From assembly GCA_964395765.1 (NCBI GenBank), contig CAYNCU010000052.1:1-20601 (forward strand): a stretch of 20,601 bases of DNA, written 5' to 3'. Of this stretch, positions 1 to 6,753 are shown one piece after another. The position numbers and the translations under genes are program-made. The notes under the pieces were generated by a model that was given only the letters and a program-made list of their open reading frames with translations, made no database searches and had not been told where the DNA came from. The DNA is from DATDPY01 sp964395765 (GTDB lineage Bacteria > Bacteroidota > Bacteroidia > Cytophagales > Cyclobacteriaceae). The number at the start of each line of letters is the position of its first letter. Position 1 is the stretch's first letter.

Positions 1-281
1 ATTGCATGATGATCGGTTTCCTTGCTGATTTTGTGATTGATGATCCCGTGTCCGATACCCTCAAACATCAGGACGGTCCCATCCAGGTTGTAGCGGATTG
101 ATTCATGCATGGAAATCGTATCGGATTTTTCCGGGCTAACCTGGGCGATTGCAGTGCCTTTCCATTCCCCGGCCATCCACTTTAGTTTTACCATCGCTTC
201 TCTTTGCAGGGAATCGGAAACCTGGCCAAGGCATACAAATGAAGTTGAAATTGAGAAAATCAAAAAGCTTAATATTTTCAT
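1..281 (-). CDS. Secreted DUF1579-like protein, 3' end outside the window
   Basis: Reading the minus strand from an ATG at 281 gives 93 codons without a stop up to the window edge, so the C-terminus is missing. Residues 1-20 form a Sec signal peptide (MKILSFLIFSISTSFVCLGQ) with likely cleavage before or at Gln20. The mature part begins with a helix and the motif WMAGEWKG at about 35-42, followed by beta-rich sequence (SIRYNLDGTVLMFEGIG). This resembles the start of small exported lipocalin-like DUF1579-type proteins, whose function is unknown. It is the third gene of a minus-strand run, 11 nt after the winged-helix regulator, so it is probably co-transcribed with it. The family assignment is tentative because only the N-terminal part is visible; export is the surer conclusion. 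Confidence 0.7.
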   Translation of the reverse strand, partial: MKILSFLIFSISTSFVCLGQVSDSLQREAMVKLKWMAGEWKGTAIAQVSPEKSDTISMHESIRYNLDGTVLMFEGIGHGIINHKISKETDHHA

Positions 282-292
282 GTTCGTAATTT

Positions 293-598
293 TTAATGAT
301 TATTGTTATTCCCCGGATTCTGAATATATCCCCGGAGTGCTTCTACATAAGTATTGAATTTATCGATACCCGTTCGGGTGATCCGGCAGATCGTTTGCGG
401 ATAATTTCCCTTGAATTTTTTTTCAACCTCAATATAACCGGCTTCCTTCAGCTTATTGATCTGGATGCTCAGGTTACCCGCGGTGGAATTGGTTTCTTCC
501 CTGATCGCGGTGAATTCTGTCGACTCTTCCCTGATCAGGATCGACATTACGGCCAGCCGGAGCTGGGAGTGCAATAAGGGATCAAGATCCTCAAACAT
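293..598 (-). CDS. Winged-helix transcriptional regulator (HTH_34-type)
   Basis: This 101-residue protein is almost entirely one winged helix-turn-helix domain. The pattern is typical of the HTH_34 branch of the MarR/ArsR-like superfamily: an N-terminal helix (HSQLRLAVMSIL), a recognition-helix region (STAGNLSIQINKLKEAGYI, about 37-55), then a beta wing with FKGNYPQTICRIT and a C-terminal helix for dimerisation. No metal-binding cysteines or ligand domain are seen. The ATG at 598 lies 1 nt beyond the stop of the upstream membrane protein gene, so the two are translationally coupled, and a secreted protein gene follows 11 nt later. Small regulators of this type usually bind palindromes as dimers, and two such palindromes lie just upstream of the operon (1218-1266), which suggests autoregulation. 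The signal it senses cannot be read from the sequence. Confidence 0.88.
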   Translation of the reverse strand: MFEDLDPLLHSQLRLAVMSILIREESTEFTAIREETNSTAGNLSIQINKLKEAGYIEVEKKFKGNYPQTICRITRTGIDKFNTYVEALRGYIQNPGNNNNH

Positions 599-599
599 G

Positions 600-1208
600 T
601 TAGTCGTTTTTGGTAGCTTTCAATAAATATCCGGGAATGAGGTATCCGCAAATCAGTGCTGCGGCATTGACCAGTAATTGATATTCATTATTAAAAAATG
701 AACTCACTACGGCAAATGCAAAAAAGGATAACCCGCCGATCACCAGGGGCCGGAATTTTATTGTGACACCGGTTACAATTGTCGCCAGGCCTACCAGAGT
801 AAGAATAAAAGGGATCGGAAAATAATAATGCGCACGGAAGACCAGGAAAACTTCCAGAATAATGGCAAATGCCATCGTCCTCCATAAAGTTGAAATATAT
901 TTTTCGATGGGGCTGTGACTCTTTTCACGCGCTGAGAGTCGGCGCGAATATTTGGATGAGAAAATCATTCCTGCCAGCGTAAATCCTCCCCAGTTTACAA
1001 AAGCAACCATTCCCTGGTAGCTTAATTTTCCCATGTGGAGCATATATTCAATCGCTATGAAATGCGTAACACTTGCAATTATCACCAGCCAACCCCATAA
1101 CAGGAAAAAGTAACTGTTATGTCGCAGGTTATTCCGATAATTCAGAATATATCGGCCTATCAGCTCCAGACTCTCCTGCGGCGTTAATGATTTAGATGAA
1201 TCTTCCAT
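600..1208 (-). CDS. Six-helix membrane protein of unknown function, operon partner of the regulator
   Basis: The protein is 202 residues from the ATG at 1208. An in-frame TTG at 1241 would add 11 residues, but they run through a palindromic element and look non-coding. A short soluble N-terminus (MEDSSKSLTPQESLELIGRY) is followed by about six hydrophobic segments at roughly 34-56, 64-84, 110-130, 132-152, 157-175 and 180-197. It has no catalytic or transport motif that I recognise. It is the first gene of the minus-strand operon and its stop is 1 nt from the start of the winged-helix regulator. The pairing suggests that the two act together, for example as sensor and regulator or as target and repressor, but this is inference. 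The protein could also simply be a co-regulated envelope protein. Confidence 0.8.
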   Translation of the reverse strand: MEDSSKSLTPQESLELIGRYILNYRNNLRHNSYFFLLWGWLVIIASVTHFIAIEYMLHMGKLSYQGMVAFVNWGGFTLAGMIFSSKYSRRLSAREKSHSPIEKYISTLWRTMAFAIILEVFLVFRAHYYFPIPFILTLVGLATIVTGVTIKFRPLVIGGLSFFAFAVVSSFFNNEYQLLVNAAALICGYLIPGYLLKATKND

Positions 1209-1376
1209 TTTCAATTGGTTTATATTATAATCTTTACACAATTATAAATTAGTTTATAATATAAACCTAATTAATATCGAATTATTTTTTTTACTCAATT
1301 CGGAATTAATACGCGCCGTAATCCTTTAATTAAGCCGTTTTTCACCTTATATTCAGTTCTGATAATTAATATTCCG
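1209..1376. promoter_or_regulatory. Divergent promoter region with two palindromic candidate operators
   Basis: This AT-rich region separates the minus-strand regulator operon (start 1208) from the plus-strand amidohydrolase (start 1377). At 1252-1266 there is a perfect odd palindrome, GTTTATA-A-TATAAAC. A second copy at 1218-1232, GTTTATA-T-TATAATC, matches in 6 of 7 symmetric pairs. The two centres are 34 bp apart. The sequence can also be viewed as one perfect 14-bp inverted repeat, 1217-1230 against 1254-1267. Between the copies the minus strand carries TATAATTG, one mismatch from the Bacteroidota -7 consensus TAnnTTTG. The likeliest reading is operators for the winged-helix regulator flanking its own promoter. 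A transcript hairpin is a less likely alternative because the arms have almost no GC pairs. Confidence 0.5.
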
Positions 1377-2480
1377 ATGAAAAGACAACTATTTATACTC
1401 CTGGGAATCCTAATTTTTTCAGCATGTTCAGTGAAAAGGAAGCCCGAAGGTCCTGAATTTATTTTGCTGAAAGATTTCCGTCCGGTCTCTATTTATAAGG
1501 TTCCAGTCACCTATGTGAACCGGGCCCGGTATCCTGTGATTGACATGCATTCCCATCCCTATCCTAAAACGGCATCGGAACTTGATGAATGGGTCAGGAA
1601 TATGGATTCGGCAGGCGTCGAAAAATCTATTGTCATGACCTATGCGCACGGTAAAACTTTTGATTCCCTGTTTCAGGTATATTCAAAATATCCGGATCGT
1701 TTTGATATCTGGTGCGGCATTGATTATACCGGTTACGACCAACCGGGCTTTTCCGAAAAAGCTGTGAAGGAACTGGTGCGTTGCCATGATGAAGGAGCGA
1801 AAGGAGTGGGCGAACTGGGAGACAAGGGAAAAGGATTATTTTATTCCAAGCCGCCGGCCTGGGGTATGCATCCCGATGATGACCGAATGGATGCGGTATT
1901 TGAAAAATGCGCTGACCTGAATATGCCGGTGAATATCCATTTTGCCGATCCCAAATGGATGTACGAAAAAATGGATTCGACCAACGATGGATTGATGAAC
2001 GCCTACACCTGGAAAGTTGACGTGCAGCCCGGCGTGGTCGATCATGAAGGCATGATGAAGATCCTCGAAAACACGGTAAAAAAACATCCCCGTACCACTT
2101 TCATTGCCTGCCATCTGGCGAACTGCTGTTATAATTTAAGCATGATCGGCCGGTTGCTTGATGAGTACTCTAACCTGAATATCGACATTGCGGCGAGGTT
2201 CGGTGAGCTGGCCCCCATCCCGAAAGCCGCCAAAGACTTTATCATTAAGTACCAGGACCGGATTGTTTACGGTACCGATATGGGCATTAACCTGAGCATG
2301 TACCGCATTACCTTCAGGATCCTCGAAACTGCCGATGAACATTTTTACAATCACGAATACTTCACTTATCACTGGCCGTTATACGGCATTGATCTCCCGG
2401 ATGACGTATTGAAAAAAGTTTACCATGATAATGCGGAAAAAATAATCTCGGAAGCTCCTGTTATTCCAGCAAAAAATTAA
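1377..2480 (+). CDS. Amidohydrolase-family lipoprotein (TIM-barrel metallohydrolase)
   Basis: The 367-residue protein starts with a lipoprotein signal (MKRQLFILLGILIFSAC, lipid-accepting Cys17), so it should be anchored in an envelope membrane. The rest matches the amidohydrolase-2 superfamily fold. Visible ligands are the HxH motif in VIDMHSH (His58 and His60), His188 in VNIHFADP, His246 in ACHLAN and Asp301 in VYGTDMG, in the order expected for a metal-dependent TIM barrel. The C-terminal VYHDNAEKI (348-356) is also typical. Related enzymes hydrolyse or decarboxylate a range of cyclic and aromatic substrates; the substrate here cannot be told from sequence. The gene stands alone on the plus strand. 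Its last 20 bp overlap the 3' end of the convergent alpha/beta hydrolase gene. Confidence 0.9.
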   Translation: MKRQLFILLGILIFSACSVKRKPEGPEFILLKDFRPVSIYKVPVTYVNRARYPVIDMHSHPYPKTASELDEWVRNMDSAGVEKSIVMTYAHGKTFDSLFQVYSKYPDRFDIWCGIDYTGYDQPGFSEKAVKELVRCHDEGAKGVGELGDKGKGLFYSKPPAWGMHPDDDRMDAVFEKCADLNMPVNIHFADPKWMYEKMDSTNDGLMNAYTWKVDVQPGVVDHEGMMKILENTVKKHPRTTFIACHLANCCYNLSMIGRLLDEYSNLNIDIAARFGELAPIPKAAKDFIIKYQDRIVYGTDMGINLSMYRITFRILETADEHFYNHEYFTYHWPLYGIDLPDDVLKKVYHDNAEKIISEAPVIPAKN

Positions 2481-3327
2481 CCATTACCTGATTGGTTAAC
2501 TCCGGTTGTGATAAAGCGGTAAAATGATTCGCATTGGGAATAATTTCAATTTTAATTCCCGGAATTAAGTTCCTGGCCCGTTGAATTGCTTTTTTATAAT
2601 TATAAATATTTTCTTTATCACCATAGATTAACAGGAGCGGCTTGCTTATTTTCTTTAATTCTTCATCCGTAAATACCCTGGGGAAAATCTGTATGATACC
2701 CCTTCCCGATTTTAACAGGGCATGAAATAATTTTATCCATCCCGGGGGCAACGGAGCTTTATTGGTCAGCCAATTAACCGAATGCCGTAGCATAAATTCC
2801 CATCCTGTAAGTCCTCCTGAAAAACCATGAATATAAAAAGGCATCATTTGTCTGAATGTAGCGGCAGGTCCTATCAGGATCAATTTATTAATCCTGCCGG
2901 GATATTTTAAAGAAAAATTCACCAGGTGATACGCCCCGATTGAATTGCCTGCAAAATGCGCCTTTTCAATATTCAATGCAGATAATATATCAATTAACCA
3001 ATTAAGAATCTCCTCCTCATTCCTGATGATCTTTGATGGCTGACTCTTCCCCGGGTCGCCAATCATATCGATTACGTACACGTGGAAATATTCACTCAGC
3101 GTTTTTACATTGCCAATCCAGGCTAAACCGGTTGCATATAGGGCATGAACAAGAAATAATGGCGGCGAATCTTTACGTCCGCTTATTAATAAATGGGTTT
3201 CTCCCAAAGCGGTTATTATATTTTTCTCTTCATATTCCACCGGCCATTCAGAAAGCAGCCGGTCATAATACCGGTATACTTTTTCCTTCCCGGATGCACT
3301 TTTAAAAACAGGCAAATATTTATCCAC
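2461..3327 (-). CDS. Alpha/beta-fold hydrolase
   Basis: The protein is 288 residues from a GTG start at 3327. No in-frame ATG exists between the upstream stop codon (at 3367) and Met88, so GTG is the best choice. The fold signature is clear: LFLVHALYATGLAW supplies the oxyanion region (about 57-70), FAGNSIGAYH is the nucleophile elbow with Ser129, LLLIYGDKENIY carries the acid Asp237, and PNANHFTALSQP carries His268. There is no signal peptide, so it is probably cytoplasmic. Such proteins are esterases, lipases or related hydrolases; the substrate is unknown. It follows a small membrane protein gene after 42 bp, suggesting an operon, and its 3' end overlaps the amidohydrolase gene on the other strand by 20 bp. 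Confidence 0.9.
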   Translation of the reverse strand: MDKYLPVFKSASGKEKVYRYYDRLLSEWPVEYEEKNIITALGETHLLISGRKDSPPLFLVHALYATGLAWIGNVKTLSEYFHVYVIDMIGDPGKSQPSKIIRNEEEILNWLIDILSALNIEKAHFAGNSIGAYHLVNFSLKYPGRINKLILIGPAATFRQMMPFYIHGFSGGLTGWEFMLRHSVNWLTNKAPLPPGWIKLFHALLKSGRGIIQIFPRVFTDEELKKISKPLLLIYGDKENIYNYKKAIQRARNLIPGIKIEIIPNANHFTALSQPELTNQVMVNFLLE

Positions 3328-3369
3328 GGATATATATAATTTATTGAGTTTTGAATGGTCGATAGTCTA

Positions 3370-3858
3370 TTATAGATCTTTCTTTTCCGGTTTCGAATAA
3401 AAATCGATTACGGACGGAATCATAGTAAGGATAATGATCATTAATCCAATCATGATGATCACCGGTTGAATCCAGAAATAGCTGGTCATCATGAGTTGGA
3501 TGGCAATCCATGCAATCACGGTTATTCCTGCATATAAAGAAAACGTCCAGGGCCAGGTTTGATTTTTATAAATGTTAAATCGTTCAGGCAGTTTCCAGTA
3601 GTAGCCTGAAATTAAACCTGTCATGGCCACCAGTGATATGCCTCCGACCACAACACAAAGGATGACTCCCGGGGTAAAATAATTTTTAAAGGGTGAACGA
3701 CTCAACCAGCCCGGCCCCATGCCGAGGAGGGACCCGTCGGGTCTTAACATCATCATAATTCCCGCCGGTATTGCATTGATGGTTATTATGAAATGAAAAA
3801 ATATCAATAGCCAGATAATCAATGGTCGTTTCATTGACGGAGCTTTTATTTTTTTCAT
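3370..3858 (-). CDS. Four-helix membrane protein of unknown function
   Basis: This 162-residue protein has a basic N-terminus (MKKIKAPSMKRP) and about four hydrophobic segments near 12-34, 61-84, 103-124 and 128-150. The loop after the first helix contains LRPDGSLLGM, then SPFKNYFTPGVIL before helix two. I have the impression that this layout recurs in small uncharacterised membrane proteins of Bacteroidota, but I know no function for it. No enzymatic motif is seen. The ATG at 3858 has no strong Shine-Dalgarno sequence. The gene is upstream of the alpha/beta hydrolase on the same strand with a 42-bp gap, so the two are probably co-transcribed. It is divergent from the RND efflux operon. Confidence 0.78.
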   Translation of the reverse strand: MKKIKAPSMKRPLIIWLLIFFHFIITINAIPAGIMMMLRPDGSLLGMGPGWLSRSPFKNYFTPGVILCVVVGGISLVAMTGLISGYYWKLPERFNIYKNQTWPWTFSLYAGITVIAWIAIQLMMTSYFWIQPVIIMIGLMIIILTMIPSVIDFYSKPEKKDL

Positions 3859-4217
3859 TGTTCCCTAATTTTTTTTTAATACCTGTCTAACCGGGTTGGG
3901 GCGAAAGTCTGATCCTGCCGGCCACCGGATCAGCACATCCTCCCTCCGGCCTATTTAATTATTGAAAAACCCCGAAATTGTCCATGTGAGGGAATCCGGC
4001 TAAGTTCAGTTTGAAAAATTGTTTGCATTAAGTTATTAAAAGGATGGATTGAATTTTATGATTTTTATCAGGCGTTTAAATTGATTTCAACTCGGGAATT
4101 TTTTTTTGAACCCATAACCTTTTAATGGATTTATGGTTATTATAGTCGTTACGATCTTTTGACGGGAGGAAATTTAACAGGAATAACAACCAACCATTAA
4201 TAACTAACCATTTCCGG
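3859..4217. promoter_or_regulatory. Intergenic region between the membrane-protein operon and the RND efflux operon
   Basis: These 359 bp hold no gene that I can find in six frames. They must contain the divergent promoters of the minus-strand membrane-protein operon and the plus-strand efflux operon, but no convincing Bacteroidota -33/-7 pair stands out. Visible structure is limited to a 7-bp inverted repeat, CTGATCC to GGATCAG, at 3909-3915 and 3927-3933 with an 11-nt GC-rich loop; a 6-bp repeat ATAACC/GGTTAT at 4114-4119 and 4135-4140; and a purine-rich GGGAGGA at 4164-4170. That last site is too far from the ATG at 4218 to be its ribosome-binding site. No efflux regulator gene is adjacent. 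Confidence 0.4.
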
Positions 4218-5591
4218 ATGACGAAAAAGCTATTGCGCGAGTTGAAATATAATATCTATTGGATTGTATTTGTCGTTTTCTTTCAACCGGTATACAGCCA
4301 GACACAATTTTCAACGGGAGCACCGGATTCTGTTGCTTCCCTTAAAGGATGTATTGCATATGCCCTGGAGCATCAGCCTGCCTTGAATGAAATGCAAATC
4401 AATGAATCCATCAGCGCCGGCAATGTCAGGATCGCTCTTTCGGGGTGGTTTCCCCAGGTAAATGTAAACGCGAATCTTCAGCATTATATAGAGCAACCGA
4501 CGGTAATATTCCCGGATTTCACAAATCCCACAGGCCCGAAACGTAAAATCACTACGGGGGTTATCAATAATTCTTCCGTCGCCCTTTCTGTCACCCAGAA
4601 TCTTTACACTACCGATCTGTTATTTGCCGGTAAAACCGCGCCTGACTATCGCATGATGGCAACCGAAAACACAAAGAAATCCAAAATCGATGTAGTGGTG
4701 AATGTAAGCAAGGCTTTTTACGATGTCCTGCTTTCAGAACAGCAGATCAAGGTCTTAAATGAAGACGTGCAAAGGCTGGAAAAAAACAGTACGGACGCCT
4801 TTAACTTATATAATAACGGCGTGGTGGATAAAACGGATTACCAGCGGGCTCTCATTGCTTTGAATAATGCCAGGGCAACCAGGAAAAATGCACAGGAATC
4901 CATTCATGCAAAATATGCGTACCTGAAACAGGTAATGGGATATCCGCCAGACAGCTCCCTTACTATCGCTTTCGATTCAACTTCGTTAACCAATGAAATA
5001 GCAATCGATACGCTTCAACGGGCAACTCCGGATAACCGGGTGGAGTACCAGCAATTACAAACCAGCCTGAGGCTGCAGCACGACCAGGTACAATATTATA
5101 AATGGTCATTCATGCCTTCCCTGTCGGCATTTTATGATTACAACCTGGTTTTCCAGAACGATCTCTTTTCCGAATTGTATAATGCGAATTACCCCAATTC
5201 CATTATCGGGCTGAGCCTGAGTCTTCCGATCTTCCAGGGAATGAAACGGGTACAGAACCTGAACATTGCCCGGCTCGAGTATAAACAATCCGAACTGGAA
5301 GTTGAAAACGTGAAAAATGAGATCCATACCGAATATGCCCAGGCCATGGCCCAGTACAAGGGTAACCTGGCGCAGTTGAATACCAACAGTGAGAATGTTA
5401 AAAATGCGCGTGATATATATGGCATCATTACACTTCAGTACAAGCAGGGCATCAAGACCTACCTGGATGTGATCGTTGCCGAAACCGATTTACGAACCGC
5501 CGAATTGAATTACCTGGACGCGCTATTCCAGGTCCTGTCCAGCGCCCTCGATGTTAGGAAGGCCCTCGGTACTATTTCAATACCTCAATGA
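4218..5591 (+). CDS. TolC-family outer-membrane efflux protein
   Basis: This is the outer-membrane channel of a tripartite efflux pump. The 457-residue protein has a Sec signal (about 1-27, ending QPVYSQ) and then two tandem outer-membrane efflux repeats, roughly 40-235 and 265-455. Each repeat begins with the typical periplasmic helix sequence (first: SLKGCIAYALEHQPALNEMQ) and is rich in heptad-like Ala, Asn, Leu and Gln. The end of repeat two, QYKQGIKTYLDVIVAETDL, is characteristic. Length is normal for the family. It is the first gene of a three-gene operon: its stop overlaps the adaptor start in an ATGA at 5588-5591. The partners fit the assembly outer membrane, adaptor, inner-membrane pump. 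Drug specificity cannot be predicted. Confidence 0.95.
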   Translation: MTKKLLRELKYNIYWIVFVVFFQPVYSQTQFSTGAPDSVASLKGCIAYALEHQPALNEMQINESISAGNVRIALSGWFPQVNVNANLQHYIEQPTVIFPDFTNPTGPKRKITTGVINNSSVALSVTQNLYTTDLLFAGKTAPDYRMMATENTKKSKIDVVVNVSKAFYDVLLSEQQIKVLNEDVQRLEKNSTDAFNLYNNGVVDKTDYQRALIALNNARATRKNAQESIHAKYAYLKQVMGYPPDSSLTIAFDSTSLTNEIAIDTLQRATPDNRVEYQQLQTSLRLQHDQVQYYKWSFMPSLSAFYDYNLVFQNDLFSELYNANYPNSIIGLSLSLPIFQGMKRVQNLNIARLEYKQSELEVENVKNEIHTEYAQAMAQYKGNLAQLNTNSENVKNARDIYGIITLQYKQGIKTYLDVIVAETDLRTAELNYLDALFQVLSSALDVRKALGTISIPQ

Positions 5592-6745
5592 AAAGAAATC
5601 ATAATATGAATAAATTGCTTTATTTCATTTTCTGTTCCGGCCTGGTGGCAGGGATCGTTTCCTGTAACAATGCCGGTTCCACCAACCAATACGGTACCAG
5701 TCAGGCAGTACCTGTCGATGTTTACAAGGTGAAAGAACAACCGGTGGTTTATGACGAAAGTTATCCGGCCACCGTAGTCGCCCTGAAACAGGTTGAGCTA
5801 AGAAGTCAGGTGACCGGGTATATAACCGGCATATACTTTAAGGAAGGCGACCCGGTAAAAAAGGGCCAGAAGTTGTATGAAATTGACCGTACCACTTATC
5901 TTGCCAACTATAACCAGGCCAAAAACAACCTGGAAATTGCCCGGGCCAACCTCGAAAAAGCCCAGAGGGACGCCGACCGATATACCAGCCTTCATAAGCA
6001 ACAGGCTATTGCGGAGCAAACCTATGATGACGCTATCACCGCTTTAAGGAATGCCAAACTGCAGGTACTGTCGGCCCACGCCGCACTGCAAAAGGCAACT
6101 TCCGACCTGGATTATTCGGTAATCAACGCACCCTTTGATGGTACAATCGGAATTTCCCAGGTGAGGATCGGCACCCTGGTGACCCCGGGACAGACTTTGT
6201 TGAATACGATTTCTTCCGATGATCCCATGGGAGTTGATTTTGAAGTGAACTCGGAAGAAGTAGGTAAATTCCAGAAACTGGCGAATGAGAAAACCAATCC
6301 CGAGGATTCGACATTCAGGATCTCTATGCCTGACAATTCAATCTATCCTTACAGCGGCAGGATCAGTATTATCGACAGGGCCTTTGATCCGCAGACCGGA
6401 ACCATTACCGTCCGTTTGACTTTTCCCAACAAGGACCGTTTGCTGAAACCGGGAATGAGTTGTAATGCTCTTGTTTACAATCATTTTAAAAAACCCCAGC
6501 TCGTCATCCCATTCCTGTCGGTAAACGAAATGATGGGAGAGTATTTCGTATTCCTGGTAAATGGCAACAAGGTAAGCCAGACCAGGATATCCGTAGGCCA
6601 GAAAGTGGGTGCCAACGTAATAGTCAATAACGGTTTAAAAACCGGTGACTTAATCGTGACCGAAGGAATACAAAAATTACATGACGGCTCGGTTGTGCAG
6701 ATCGGACCTGATGAACTTTCCGACAGTAAAAATCCAAAGAAATAG
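5588..6745 (+). CDS. RND efflux periplasmic adaptor (membrane fusion protein), lipoprotein
   Basis: This 385-residue adaptor links the inner-membrane pump to the TolC-type channel. The N-terminus is a lipoprotein signal with Cys26 in GIVSC; a second ATG at 5606 would shorten the protein by six residues and keep the signal intact. Order of domains: a lipoyl-type half motif (VTGYITGIYFKEGDPVKKGQ, about 75-94), a helical hairpin rich in Ala, Asn, Gln and Lys (about 104-172), the second lipoyl half (NAPFDGTIG, about 180-188), then a beta-barrel and a membrane-proximal domain to the end. This is the AcrA/MexA layout. The start overlaps the upstream stop by 4 nt and the pump gene follows after 8 nt, so all three are translated from one message. 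Confidence 0.95.
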   Translation: MKRNHNMNKLLYFIFCSGLVAGIVSCNNAGSTNQYGTSQAVPVDVYKVKEQPVVYDESYPATVVALKQVELRSQVTGYITGIYFKEGDPVKKGQKLYEIDRTTYLANYNQAKNNLEIARANLEKAQRDADRYTSLHKQQAIAEQTYDDAITALRNAKLQVLSAHAALQKATSDLDYSVINAPFDGTIGISQVRIGTLVTPGQTLLNTISSDDPMGVDFEVNSEEVGKFQKLANEKTNPEDSTFRISMPDNSIYPYSGRISIIDRAFDPQTGTITVRLTFPNKDRLLKPGMSCNALVYNHFKKPQLVIPFLSVNEMMGEYFVFLVNGNKVSQTRISVGQKVGANVIVNNGLKTGDLIVTEGIQKLHDGSVVQIGPDELSDSKNPKK

Positions 6746-6753
6746 ATAGCTGA

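Noticed and set aside
1209..1241. TTG start at 1241 for the membrane protein
   Set aside because: It would place the left palindrome inside the coding region and adds residues of no visible value; ATG at 1208 is preferred.
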